NCBI GenBank assembly: GCA_034509925.1
Contig: CM067530.1
Span: forward strand, 5,874,001 to 5,938,000
DNA: 64,000 bases
Direction: 5' to 3'
Source: Hirudinaria manillensis
Lineage: Eukaryota > Annelida > Clitellata > Hirudinida > Hirudinidae
Part shown: positions 45,726 to 57,795 of the stretch, one piece after another
Layout of the letters: every line of letters begins with the position of its first letter
Position numbering within the stretch: the stretch's first letter is position 1
The notes under the pieces: generated by a model
Told to the model about the DNA's origin: nothing
Databases searched by the model: none
The model's input: the letters and a program-made list of their open reading frames with translations, nothing else
Position numbers and translations under genes: made by a program

Positions 45726-48700
45726 GTTGTTGTTGTTGTTGTTGTTGTTTTTGTTGTTTTTGTTTATTCAAACATTTAAATAGATAGAAATAAAAATAGC
45801 TTTACTAAACCAGTCCAACCTGTAGACTCCTCATCCCAGAGGTTGTTCTCCATCAAAGTCTTCCTAAATAAAAAAGCATTTCATTAACTTTTGAAAGGAA
45901 ACACAAAAACGACATAAAATGGCACAAAATGGCATTCTTGACTCTCACTTGGCACTCGAGAGTCTGTTCTGGTTTTTTTCCATTTCCTGTTTCAAATTAT
46001 CCACGTACTTCACTGCCATCAAAACCGTCTGACTGGAACGCATTTCCTGTTTCCAAGAAGGGAGTCTCATTAATATTCAGCACGTCGATCACGTGACGAT
46101 GGAACTGACGTGGTAAACTGCGCCGTAAACTTCGGAGAGACTCGACAATCTGTCGATGGATTTTTCCAGGATTTCCACGCTGCGACTGAGTTTGGAAATT
46201 TCCGGAAGCAGGGACATTTCAACTGAACTCGACTCCGTCAAGCTCTGCGAATGGCAGTTTCGCTTTATTCATTTGTTTTTGCATACGAACTGTTGATCGT
46301 TTTATATTAATGAACTGTAAATTAATTAATCATAGAAAATTGATTAACAAGCAGCACTAACGCATCACTAATTCAATAAAATCAAATGACAAACTCTCAA
46401 TTCGGTTTTAATCCTGTCCAGTTCTGATTCTATGTTCTGCTCGGCAACTTCTCTGGCTCTGTAGTGACCTTCGAACCTCTGCCTCAAAGATTCTTGGTCG
46501 ATTCTTAAGGCGAGCGACTGCTCTTCGAACTTATTCTAGAAATAGATATTTTCGTGATGAGTTAATTACGATGTTTGATTCTGAATTTCTTCAAATGTTT
46601 CAATGATGTTAAGAATGATCACTTGAAGTTCTTTCGGTGAAAGTTTCGATCTGAAATAGAATGAAATAACCTTCTAAATAGCAATAATTCGAGAGAATTA
46701 AATACGTCGTTTGCACGTCTGAAATAATTCCTCACAGCCATTCATCAACATCGGAAACCAAAGGTTCGTTCGATTTCTTTGTTTCTTCCTTGTGAAAAGG
46801 CTTTGAATTCGCATTTTCGTCTTTTTTTTCTTCTGCCTCCTCAGCACGTTGTTCATCGATCTGTTCGTTGTGAAGCAAGAAAAGACGATATTTTTTGCAT
46901 AATTTAGGGATAAATTAGAAGAAATTATGGTTTAATTGAATCGAATTTACTCTTGCAAATTGTTCGTTACGTCATTCTCATTCGTCGTCGTCATCATCAT
47001 CATCATCATCGGCAGTGGATCTAACCGAGAGAAGATATAATTTGTTTATAGATCATAATATCATTATACGTCATAACTTCATATCACCACAAAACATCAC
47101 TTAATATCACCATGTTATCAATATTTTCATCATCAATTAAGTCAATTGTAGGCCACGGATTCCATGGAATGATAGACGATGGATAAAGAAGCTAACAACA
47201 TTATGAATCAACATCACATCCAGGTGATAAATAATTAAATAATTAAATAAATAAATAAATTTGATAACATTGTGAATCAACTTCATATCCTTCAGTGACG
47301 GTCTCCTCCTGTCAGAGGAAGTTGAAATTGTGATCGGCGTAGGAGGCGGCTTGTGGCTCTCCATGAGTTTACTGGAAAAATTCAACCCTCAATTGAACGG
47401 ATTGTTTAAATCTCGTGATTTGCTTAACCATGACGACTAACGAACCACGGCGTGGATTCTAAAAGGCATGTTTTTGTCGATCCATTCGCGAGGATCGTTT
47501 CCACTTTCTTGAGACTCCTTCTTTCGTTCGTTCCTTTATTTGCCATCAGTTGTGGTTCCTGAGCAGACGAGGCATTGAAGTCGCCAGCAGCGACTGTCGA
47601 CGAATCTTCCTCTGCCAAAGTCGACAAACAGCTCTTTCTTGGGGATCCATCGTGACCTTGAGACGTCGATTGGTCCGATTTCATGTCCATGTTGTCGGAG
47701 GATATTGTTTGCGAAAGTCTGACTGAAGATGGATTGGTTGATTGGGTGGCGGATTGATTGATGGTTTGTTTTGTCGGGAGAACTTTGTAGGAAGGAGGCA
47801 CTGGTTTCTCTTTGCTTTCTGCTTCCTCGACAAATAACGAGGTACTGATTTGATGCCTCGACTTCAGCGTGTTCGAAACGGTTCCAGCTGCGATGTGCTG
47901 ATGCCACGATGCGTTGTTGTGTTTACTTCCTGTGGAGGAGCAGGCAGAAAAATCGTCATAAGTTTCTTTCGAAAGTTTGTTCGAGTTTGAATCGATGGCT
48001 CTTTTGAAACTGAAACTTCTGTAAATGTGCAAGAAACTGCTGCTCTCCTCGTAGAAGGAATCTTGCAACTTGATATTTCTGCTCGACAATCGAAAGTCAG
48101 ACCTCGAACCGAATGAACTGACGCCACTGGTGCTCGAACCAGTGGAAGAATTGATTGTTGTGTGTTTGGAAACTGACAGGAGATTCCTTCGCTTCGTGCT
48201 TCCGGAGTTGATCAGGGTCTGCCTTGGCTGAGGATTGGCTTCACAAGTTCTTTCCTCTTGGTTTCCAACTGATGTGTCTGATGATGTTGAAAAGATGATG
48301 TTGAAAAGATGATATTGAAACGATGGTATTGAAACAACGATGTATCCAGGTTTATTTACATCCAATTCAGGACTGAACGAAACTCACCTGCTTGAATCCT
48401 GTTCCTCCTTTGGCGAGGATTCTGAGAATGAAAAGGAGATCAGGATTCATTCACAACACGGGAAAGTTCTGCTTACAAGTGTTGGCTGAGATAAAACCAG
48501 TTGAATGCAGTTGCTTCTTTAAAGGTATGCATCCGACGCACATCGACGTCTTGTCTTCGCGATGAGCATCATCAATGCATTGATGCATTAGTGCTACATC
48601 ATCATCATCATCACTCCCTCACAATCATCATTATCAGCATCACCATTATCATAATCATCATCAGCAGCATTACTTTTACAATCATCATCATCATCATCAT

Positions 48701-48800
48701 CATCATTATTATCATTACCACGATGATATCATATATCAACGACTTACGATCAAAACAATTACCTCGTCAAGTGCTTCTTCAAAGTCTGAACTCTCTGGAA
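41421..48800 (-). CDS. IRAG/LRMP-like (MRVI1 family) coiled-coil membrane protein, N-terminus incomplete
   Basis: Minus-strand exons: ~48795-48763, 48421-48388, 48277-47446 (Ser-rich), 47371-47282, 46860-46736, 46650-46623, 46535-46395, 46244-46110, 46046-45949, 45863-45820, 45412-45357, 44910-44859, then 42846-42790, 42553-42489, 42406-42317 and 41616-41421. The exons 46860-44859 join in phase and give the MRVI1 core: KFEEQSLALRIDQESL, AREVAEQNIESELDRIK, VYGAVYHEMRSSQTV and VDNLKQEMEKNQ, a long coiled coil. The C-terminal part has RRRASLAAVPRNF, like the RRRVSVAVVP motif of LRMP, and ends in a tail anchor (GVGLILIVSAISIAILALL). Family members are ER/nuclear-envelope proteins; IRAG1 links cGMP kinase to IP3 receptors and LRMP is KASH-like. 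Exon joins at 47282/46860 and 44859/42846 are not in phase, so small exons are missing. An alternative 3' exon is listed separately. Confidence 0.75.
41880..41990 (+). repeat. Imperfect CCATATACCTACCATAC repeat
   Basis: Several imperfect copies of CCATA/CACCATAT/CCTACCATAC within an intron of the IRAG-like gene. Confidence 0.6.
43324..43439 (-). CDS. Alternative transmembrane 3' exon of the IRAG-like gene
   Basis: This exon joins the 44910-44859 exon in phase (acceptor CCAGAG|TG) and encodes a basic stretch (FGRKKRF) then a hydrophobic span (YIDLLIVVISIIFILGL) to a stop at 43324. It would give a shorter protein with its own tail anchor, lacking the RRRASLAAVP segment and the more distal anchor. 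It could be an alternative end, or the only end if the exons at 42846-41421 belong to a separate gene. The upstream part of the frame (GAT array at 43450-43530) is intronic. Confidence 0.5.
43450..43530 (-). repeat. GAT/GAC microsatellite
   Basis: Interrupted GAT-GAC trinucleotides on the plus strand (43465-43530), within an intron of the IRAG-like gene. Confidence 0.75.
43540..44858. other. Intron of the IRAG-like gene
   Basis: AT-rich sequence; nothing coding seen. GC-richer patches near 43900-44260 have no open frame of note. Confidence 0.4.
45450..45540 (+). repeat. GAT/GAC/GAG microsatellite
   Basis: Plus-strand array reads as poly-Asp in one frame (45450-45535), but lies in an intron of the minus-strand IRAG-like gene; the overlapping plus-strand frame is probably not a gene. 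Confidence 0.75.
45648..45772 (+). repeat. (ATT)n then (GTT)n compound microsatellite
   Basis: About 25 ATT units followed by about nine GTT units and a T-rich tail, 50-170 bases from the exon at 45820-45863. Confidence 0.95.
46995..47020 (+). repeat. Short CGT/CAT array
   Basis: TCGTCGTCATCATCATC-type array between exons of the IRAG-like gene. On the minus strand it could encode poly-Asp, but the frame meets a stop. Confidence 0.6.
48598..48720 (+). repeat. ATC/CAT microsatellite cluster
   Basis: Interrupted ATC arrays (48600-48615, 48650-48670, 48685-48715) in the intron before the exon at 48763. Confidence 0.85.
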
Positions 48801-50249
48801 CAAAAACAGTTTGTTATATGTTAACTAATATTAATGTTAATTGATAATATTACCGTTAGTGCAAGAAAATGCTTAATTATTCATTTGGTTAAGTAAATAT
48901 AAACATAATTGTTTATGTAGTAATAATAATAGTTAATATAATCATAATGCGTAATTGTTATACAATTGATTATATAAACATAGTTGTTTATTAACTATGC
49001 TTTAACATTTCGTTTAAAATGCCCGGCTTAACAGACGTTTGTGTGATGTTTTCAATGCTACATAATTTATATTCAATGCATTCCATGAGTTCACTCGTCC
49101 ATTTAACTCTGCTTGTTATGGATATGTAATACTATAATATGATTATCCATGGATTTCTTGTTATTAATTTGTATAATTAATTTAATACTAAAAGAAACGA
49201 ATATTCCGTTTGTGTTTTTTTTGTCAACAGCTGGATGATGCCGTGTACCACCCACTTGGATCGATGGAAGATTGGCTTGAGAGTAAACTGCACGGAATAA
49301 TTTTAAACGAACGTCCGTGAAATTGGAGACTTAAAATCTTCTCGAATTGTTGCAACTCACCTCGACAGACCTTTCATTGCACAGTTTCCCATTTATTTAA
49401 AAACAATTTCATTCGTTCGCCGACCATTTTAATTCCAACGCTCCTGGAATACTTTTCGGCTGCCACGAGCTGGTCATCTGCCGGCTCATCGTCGTCGTCG
49501 TCGTCGTCATCAGCAACAGCAACAACAGCAACAGCAGCATTAGCATCACCGCCATAAACACGATCATCCATCATTCATTACGTTCGTCGTTTGTGTTATC
49601 ACATCCATACTTTAATTTGGCCGTACAATGGTTCGTTTGGTTTCATTATTCGGCAGTTTTCATTCGTTGTTTTGGATTGTTATCGACGTACAACTTCTGG
49701 ATGCATTTATCTTCAGTTAGTTGATAAATTAAGGACCATTAGAAATAATTAACGATTATTTATTAAAATTCGATTCAACAATTATTTCATAAAAATAAAA
49801 TAAAATAATAAATAATTATTTCTCTACAGACAGAAGGACTGAAAAACCATCCAACCTGTTTGGAGACGTGAGGTGGCAACATTAACAGAGGAAAAGGATG
49901 TCAAGAGCTTGACAAGAATTTTAAGAAGTTTACATTTTAATGTTGAAGCATTCTAAAGAGGTTTGATGTTGTGGAATGTCCAAGAAAATGCTCATCAGGT
50001 TTCGCTTTTGTTGCTTTTTGTGATGAAGTCAGCAAATTTTGTGGAGGACGTTTTAATTAAATTAAATTTAAAATCAATTAAACTAATCTTTTTTTAAATT
50101 TAATTAGTTACTTTAAAACGCATTAAAATTAATATTAAATTATTTAAATTTATTTCGAAAAAAAGTCATGGCGAAATGATGATTTGTCACTGATTTTGTA
50201 ACTATATATATCATGCTATGTGATACATTCTCCTTTCTGAATAAGGTGG
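48801..50249. other. Probable upstream part of the IRAG-like gene plus intergenic DNA
   Basis: The minus-strand frame 49574-49374 starts MMDDRVYGGDANAAV and contains eight Asp encoded by a GAC array; a second possible exon lies at 49260-49227 (FTLKPIFHRSK, donor GTGGGT). These may be the N-terminal exons of the IRAG-like gene, but no phase-consistent join to 48795 could be made. The rest is AT-rich and without features. Confidence 0.35.
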
Positions 50250-50516
50250 TCAGTCAAAACCACATCTTGCGAGAGAGTTGCTGATTTCTGGCATGTCGTG
50301 TCCCAGGGCTCTTTTATACTTCTGAAGTTGCTTATCATCCACTTGCTTATCATCCACTTGGTTATCATCCACTTGCTTATCATCCACTTGCTTATCATCC
50401 ACTTGGTTAGATACTTGTTTGTTTATTTCTAATTGCTTATCATCCACTTGATCCATCACCAGAGATGTTTTGTTTTGAACAAGTCGGTTCCTTAAAAATT
50501 CGCCATTTAATGTCAT
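50250..50516 (-). CDS. Possible small ORF with QVDDK pentapeptide repeats
   Basis: 88 codons with ATG at 50516. The centre is a 15-bp tandem repeat giving QVDDK/QVDDN about five to seven times, framed by unique sequence on both sides (MTLNGEFLRNRL and RALGHDMPEISN). No family is recognised. The repeat unit is a multiple of three and stays in frame, which is compatible with a gene, but a 15-bp minisatellite can do this by chance. No splice partner was found. Confidence 0.3.
   Translation of the reverse strand: MTLNGEFLRNRLVQNKTSLVMDQVDDKQLEINKQVSNQVDDKQVDDKQVDDNQVDDKQVDDKQLQKYKRALGHDMPEISNSLARCGFD
50320..50455 (+). repeat. 15-bp minisatellite
   Basis: Unit TTATCATCCACTTGC, about five tandem copies at 50325-50405 plus one isolated copy near 50438-50452. 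Confidence 0.85.
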
Positions 50517-52440
50517 AGTTAGATAATTTCTTGTTTACTTTGTAGGATTTTGCTTTATCCTCATCGAGAAGAAAAGACTCCTCAGTGCTCCGTGCCTCTC
50601 TAAGGTTTCCTTTTGAAATTTATTTTTGCTGTTATAGAATTATCCATCGGAATCAGGAAGGCAAGGAAGTCACTCGTATGTATTAAGGGCAGAGTTAAGT
50701 TCTGCTTACCTTAGAATGAAAATAAATAGAATTAATGACTGCATGTGAAATGGATTTACCAAGCAACGAGATAATTTAATTTATAAAATTGTTTACAATA
50801 ATATTGTATATTAAAAATTAAAAAGGCTTATTGTGAGGGTTTCCTCTTTGGGGAATTTTTTGTTTGCCATCTGGCTCGCCCTCTGCTCGTTATTTTATCT
50901 TCTTAATGTTATCGGTCGTATTAGTGGCACTTTTATGGTCCTCGGACCGCCTGGGAAAATAAACAAGTAAATAAATAAATAATCTAAATACAGCTCCTCC
51001 CACTTTGCTATTGTGGCTCCTCCCTTCACGAATAGCACTTAGAATCTGGTTCGGTTTATTAAGTTTCAGCCCTGTAAGGTTCTGCGAATTTACATCCAGA
51101 TTAGGAGGTAATCATAAAGGTATGTTCAACGAATATGTCGACCACGTCATGTCATGGTTAAACCAAGTTCATTTACACAAAGAAGAGAATGTTAACTAGC
51201 GAGTGAACGATAAAAGGGAAGTTCTCTCCACGTGTGTCTGACATTCCTGACAACACAGACTGCTTGGGTGCGTTTGCCTGGAATTATATCGGAGTGAGTA
51301 TGGGCTCCTTATTAATAGAGGGATTGCATATCACAATTTAACAAAATTATTACGTAAAATAATTTGAAAAATTAATAGTGTAAGGAAAATTATAAGAATA
51401 AAATAATCGAACAATTTAGCAATTCTTTTTTGAGTTTTTTTATTAGTAGGAAAATTATCAACATTTCTTAAAATACACTTAACGTATTTATATTCTGAAC
51501 AATTGGCCAGAATTCCGATGAAAATAATATTTTGATTCTTTAAATTAAAAAGATCATTAACTTGTAACAAGTTCTTTAGAGCATCATGTGTTTATATCCT
51601 CTTTAAAAGCGCAACTGTTGTTTCCATTTATGATATTGTTATGTTGAATTTGAAGTTCCTTGCAAAAGAAACTCTCTTATCAAATCGGACTCACCTCTGT
51701 TGTGATGGCAGTTGACCCCTCAAGATAAGAAGAATCTGTAACTGTTGGTCAAATATCAAATGCCAGACATCAGTAAATTGATGATCAAGAATTTCATTTG
51801 GTTCTCTGCTTCTAAACTGTTCAAATGTTGAGCTCAGCTTCTGTGATTGCAAAAAAGTTATTTATGGTAATGCTTTTAATCAGGTTATCAGCTGTTTCTC
51901 TTCCAAATCTGCCAAGGTATAATCTTGATTATTAACTATTATGTCTCCACATATCTTGATGCCAAGATGTAATAGTTAGTTGTTTGCATCATTTGAAAGT
52001 TGAGGTTAGCACTTTTAACATTTGCAAAATGTATTGAAATTTTTGTAAATTTCTTTAACAATGCTTTGCTTTTCAGAATCGGACAAAGAAAGGTTCGCAT
52101 CTGTCCTTTAGGATTATGGAATTGTTTCTATCAAGTATTAAATTTAAAACTATTTCAATATTCATACTGACTTATTATGCAATAGTTTTGTATTGGAATA
52201 AAATTACATTTTGAACTTTGCACATTTTGTTGGAAGATGTAAGATGATATTTCTGAAAATATTTAGGGATAACAATTTGACGTATAGAACCATAGTTCAT
52301 AGCAATTCATTGATTAAATTCTGAACCTGTGAAAACTCAGAACTTAGCTTCAATGTTCTCTTACATACATTTTTTGCCGAATTAATGCATCACATGAAAT
52401 TACTCCTGGGAAAATCTTCTTTCTCCTCTTACCAGACTTT
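50517..52440. other. Non-coding stretch, no gene recognised
   Basis: AT-rich sequence with frames up to about 80 codons on both strands (51005-51199 plus, 51331-51570 minus) that show no domain and no splice partners. The minus frame at 51570-51331 is hydrophobic at its end, but I could not assign it. Confidence 0.4.
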
Positions 52441-54080
52441 GATTGACTGATTGATTGATTGAAGTGATCTTTTGCATTGCTCTTGAATATCCTCCTGGCT
52501 TTATGGGTCTCCAATGGCGTCTATTTTAGATGCTCATTGGACAATGTCCACATAAAAGTTTTGGGTTCTCTAACTTTTCTGGATGACACGAACCTCAGAT
52601 TCAACATAAAGGAACCAACGGGCCGAATAAATATGCCTCAAAATGTTGTTGTTCTTGAAGCCAATTTGTTGTTATTTGCTGGCAAATGTAGTTTCAGAGA
52701 CAAGTTTCAACACAAATTTGATTGAATGAAGATGTCGTCGTTTCAATTGACTGTCAGTCTTTAAAATCGGTCTCTTATATTTCAGGATGATGATAATCTT
52801 AGCTTTTGCTTCTCTCACGAAAGTACTGTCACTCAATGAACATGGCCCTTCACTGGCTCTTAACAGCCTCGTGACAAAGCTATCTATTTTAAATTATTTT
52901 AAATTTCCAAGGATTCTCAAGTTTTGGCTGATATCACACGTAACATCACATTACGTTATATTACGTTGTGTTTTATTATTCAAAATTGGATTATTATGGA
53001 TGAAACATGATGCACGCATAAGCCTTCCTAACTTAAAGTTCATAATCAATAAAGTTAGTAATACATGGAAATGGGTCGGGCTACCTCCAATAACATCAGA
53101 AGCCCCGTACAGTTAAAGCGTACGTTTGAGGCTGCCTCGAATCCATTGTTAAGGAATATGAGATTAGAAAAATTAGAACGAAACGATCGATCAATAACAG
53201 CAATGCCGCAATTCCGATTTGGAAAGAAATTCAGGACTCAGAAAGAGATAAGGAGTCAGAGGTAATACCAGCCTTTGACAAGAAAAGAGAGGGTAGACCG
53301 AAAATGGAATCAGAAGATCGAAAGGATCGCTCTGGCAGTGCAACATCGCTAATAGATAACTATGGATATAAAGATATTATGTATTACATAGAGATAAGTT
53401 TCGTCCCTCCGAATTCAGAATTCCCAAAGGTTTTTAATGTGCTTCCTTCTCAGACCAATTTGCAAAAGTGTGGATTTGGCACAATTGAGATCATGGGGAT
53501 CCAGTGGGTGACCAACAAGTGCTTTCACGTACGCCCTTGCTTTGTTGCTAGCAGAGTCTCTACAAAGGACGACATAATCAGGTCTAACAAGAACTTGTTG
53601 GATTGCTCAGCACAACACTCGTTTCCGTCAGATTTGCCTTCAACTGTATATCTCTTCTTAGGTCCGATTGGTCAAAGACTTTAGCGCTTGTATGACGCTG
53701 AGATTTTCGCTTAGAATGATTATATATATCATATGATATTATGATATTTTCTTCCCGATATGAATTTTTCAAGCAATGTAAACAATCCTCTATGTCTGCT
53801 GGCTCTATCATGCTTATGCAGATATGTCTCAAACTGTGCTGGTTAATCAAGAATTTGTCCTCCCATTTTGTATGCTTCAGAGCTGTCTTCTTTTTTTTGC
53901 CAAAGTCTCTTTCGGAGCAGAATAAAAAGCCACGGCTTCTGCGTCATTGTGTTTCCACTATTGTTTTTTGTTCGAGAATTGGGAGTATTTTCGTTAACTG
54001 TGGAACTGTTGCAAAGTTTTGAATGCAATTCGAAGATATCTGAACGCAATGCGTTGGACTTTAGATCGGTCAGAAGGGAG
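52440..54080. other. Block with frames on both strands, possibly an old mobile element
   Basis: Less AT-rich than its surroundings and carries overlapping frames of 60-126 codons (52477-52725, 52787-53116, 53065-53265 and 53304-53684 plus; 53850-53584 minus). None shows a motif I can name, and the plus-strand pieces are broken by stops and frame changes. The look is that of a decayed element or pseudogene. No terminal repeats were seen. Confidence 0.3.
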
Positions 54081-54984
54081 ACGCTGTGCTTAGAAAATTT
54101 ATTTTCTTATAATTATATTTATATAAATATCTTTTATAATTATATTTATTTTTAATATATGTGTATAATATATGTAACTTTAGATTTTTATAGACTAAAC
54201 TATGGACAGCTATTTTAATAACAAGAATTATTAGTCACATGAAGATAACTTAATTCCAACAAATGTTATATATTGTATGCCATGTGGTTATGATAATGAT
54301 GAGTGAATTTATGTAGCGCCACATTCAATAATCACTCCTATGCGCTTTGCGTGCCAGCATGATTATAATCTCAAAGGAAATTGATAATATTTTTAATAAT
54401 TTTATTTTTAATATCGATAATATTGCTGGGACACTGTCTCGGAATTTCTGGATAATTCGACTGTCATTTGAAAGTTTGTGCATTCAAAAGACAATAATAT
54501 TGCTATTTATTTGATATTATTTATTTATTTAAAAAATAAAAACACTTTAATTTGAGTAAATTGGACTCACAATTCCTTATAACTGTCGTCCGCTGGGCAT
54601 TAAAAAAACACAGTACTCTCCTAAATCAGAAAAACTGTTCATCCGGTTGAATTGTAATTGAAACATTAATTGTTTGTTAATAAGAATACTAATATAATTG
54701 ATAATAAAGGTAATAATATTTATTAATAATTATTATTAACTACATATAATTATTATATATATAATAATTATTATTATATTATAGTTATGATAACAAAAAA
54801 AATTCCAAATATTATTCTCGATATTGCTGTTTCCAGTCTGAAAGCTTTCATCAAAATGGAGTTGAGACGAAATGACCGGAAGTATCGATTCCCAATTGAT
54901 CTTAAAATAGATTTTTAGGAGCTTTTTTTGTTCTTTTAATTCCATGTCGAGACCAAAGACGTCAATTTCATAGATTCATCATCA
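54081..54984. other. AT-rich stretch, nothing seen
   Basis: TATATA and ATTATT runs around 54110-54180 and 54715-54785; no coding signal. Confidence 0.5.
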
Positions 54985-55104
54985 TTGACGTCGTCGTCAT
55001 TGTCATCATTATCATTGTCTTCTTCTTCCTCCTCCTCCTCCTCATCATCATCATCGGCACCACCGTCATCGTCGTCATCATCGACATCGTCATCAACGCC
55101 TTTA
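54985..55104 (+). repeat. TCA/TCC/TCG trinucleotide array
   Basis: Compound ATC/TCG/TCC array of about 120 bases reading as poly-Ser on the plus strand. Confidence 0.85.
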
Positions 55105-55400
55105 TTCTTAAAAGCACCTCCTTATTTGCGAGGAGGTTCCAAGAAAGGCGGCCGGGACAGCACGCCACGGAAGTATTTACGCTCGAATGAGCAGAGAGAA
55201 GACTTGAGGCCCATAAATTTTATTCCTCCCCTGCGACCAATGGCTGCCACGAAGATTGAAGAGCTACTCAGGAGCCAATCTCGAATTAAAACCTTCAACA
55301 TCTGCCTACATGTTCGGGGCACCGGCACGTCCAGACAAGCCACGCGTGACCACTCACCTGGCCGAATCACCTGTTTACCTCTCCTGTGATGGATGGAGGA
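55105..55400. other. GC-richer block open on both strands
   Basis: About 300 bases with clearly higher G+C than the flanks. The plus strand is open from 54985 to 55389 and the minus strand from 55445 to 55122. It may be an exon or part of a foreign element. Neither translation shows a motif I recognise. Confidence 0.35.
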
Positions 55401-55892
55401 AATATGTTCAGAGGAAGTTCGAATATAAATTATGCCTTTTTCCAAATTTCTGTTCTATTTCGATCGGGTAAAAATGCTGAAAAGAAAGGGAAAATATTTG
55501 TCCTCTTTCATTTCTCGAGGAAAGAATTCTTTTGATTTTAAACAATTCTTTTGACAATTTCTGATGTGTTTGTGTCAGAATTGACGAAATAAAGTCATCC
55601 TGACGCAATTCAGTGTGTTTGTTTAAGTAACATAATATTTAATTTAATATAATATAAAATAATATAATTTTTATTATAATGTAATACAAAACAATATAGT
55701 AAAATGCTCGAAATAGGATATTCTTATTTAGCTTTATCCATATTTACCGTTAAATTAGAAATTCTTAAATGGCGACATTTTAAACAATTAATAAAAATTA
55801 ATAAATAAATTAATGAATAAATTAATAAATAAATTAATAAAAAATTAATAAAAACTTTTATTTCGATGATTGAGAAATGAACAATCTCGAAA

Positions 55893-55919
55893 GAAGGACC
55901 AACAACATCATCATCATCA

Positions 55920-55960
<41 letters not shown>

Positions 55961-55972
55961 ATCATCATCATT
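55893..55972 (+). repeat. ATC/GTC microsatellite
   Basis: About 26 ATC/GTC units; poly-Asp on the minus strand. Confidence 0.95.
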
Positions 55973-57500
55973 TCGTGGTTGCAAAGAAAAAAAAATTAAT
56001 GCCGTCGGTAAATATTTATAAAAACAAATGAACTGTAAATGAATTTATTAATTTAAATAAGTAAATAATAAAACTAATTTAATGATTAAATGTAAAATGT
56101 GGGTACCGAATAATAATAGGAGTTATTAATTAATTGATTGATTGATTGATTTATTTATTTATTTTAAAAAATTTAAATGTTGGTTCCAACGTTGGTTAGT
56201 TTTGAAAAGATTTTTGGTTTGATTCAACAAGAATTCGGTGAAATGCGTAGGAAAGGTTCAAACGAGTACACTTTGGAGGAAGTGTGTTAAGTGTGTTGTG
56301 TTGTTGTTGTGTTGCTGTTGTTGCTGATGCTGTTGTTGTTGTTGTTGTTATTTCTATGTTGATTGGTGAAGTTCCAAACCAGATTCGATTTGCAGTTGGT
56401 AGCGTTAAAGTTGTTTGTTTACTTTCTTGTCCTTATCATCTGCTGCTGTTGTTGTTGTTGTTGTTGTTGCTGGTGTCTTCTGCACGTTTGTTGGTTTGTT
56501 GTTTTCGTTGAGCGATGATTCGTGATGAGAACTCTTGCTAAGCTCGAGCTAAGGAGAGAATTTGTTGACGCATGAATAATTCAAGTCTTTATTTGAAGAA
56601 TATCAACTAACAAATATAAATTTATTTCCTAAATAGCAATAATAATAATAATATAAATACTAAAATTATTATTAAACACAAATGCAAACATAAATACTGA
56701 TGAAACGTGTTTATAGAATTAATAACAATTCAGATATTAAAACCTTAAATGTTGAAAAATCCGAGTCGGGGGTTTTAGAGGAAGTTAATGCAGAATGCAC
56801 TTTCCCTCTTTCTTTATTATGGCCTTTTTATGGAAACCGTGACCAGGAATCAGGAGTTGAATGGATTCACGGGATCCTGTTGATCCGTGATCCACGTAAT
56901 CCAGGCTGCCACTCAGTTCACCTTCCACTCAAGTTTACAGCGGAGTAAGCAGTAGTATTTAAACAACGTGTGATGTCAACGTTGTGTTGCATCTATCCTG
57001 TATTATTACGTAATGCCTGGAAAAACGTGTTGTATCTGTTGTGTTATACCTGGTATGCGTATGAATAGAAATATTTAAACACGTGTTGTTTATGTTGTAT
57101 CTTATTATGCGTAACATAATATCATTTAATTACGAATTACAATTTTAATTAATTGTTTATTACGTAACACGCCCAAACAGTCGATCCTTATGTTGCACCT
57201 CATGACCTCTGCTGTTGTTCAACTCCCAATGAAACAATTATCCTTCAGTTTTGTTCAATTTTATTTCTTCAAAATATTAAAGAAATTAAATTTTAAATTA
57301 CAAACATGATACAATTATATAATTTTTACCTTTTTATAGCATCACGTACCAAAATATATTATGTATTAATAATACAAATAACATAACATATAAACATTGT
57401 AACATAATATAATGTATATTTTGTGACATATAAATTAATTTTACTTTTCAAATAATAATAATTATTATTATTTACAAGGCAACCATTTATTATTATCATT
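55973..57500. other. Non-coding stretch with TTG arrays
   Basis: GTT/TTG arrays lie at 56295-56350 and 56440-56470. The 82-codon frame at 56700-56948 has no recognisable domain. Otherwise AT-rich. Confidence 0.45.
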
Positions 57501-57654
57501 ATTATTATTATTAACATTTGCTTCTAGGTTCATCAGGACATCATCATCATCACCGTCATCGTTATCATCATCCCTGCCGTCATCATCAACATAATTCCCA
57601 TCACACGCATCAAGAGTCGTCTTCACGATCATCATTTTTGGCTGCTTTTTAATT

Positions 57655-57795
57655 AATTACAAATTATGTAACAATCATATTAATTAATATTATATTAATA
57701 TTATATTAATTTTATTATATTAATATTATATTAATTATATTAATATTATATTAATTAATATTATATTAATATTATATTAATTAATATTATGTAAT
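57655..57795. repeat. AATATT/ATTAAT palindromic AT array
   Basis: Repeated TTAATATTATATTAAT phrases; each is close to self-complementary, so the block could form hairpins. Confidence 0.8.

Noticed and set aside
54985..55110. Poly-Ser protein on the plus strand
   Set aside because: It is a translated trinucleotide array; no gene context.
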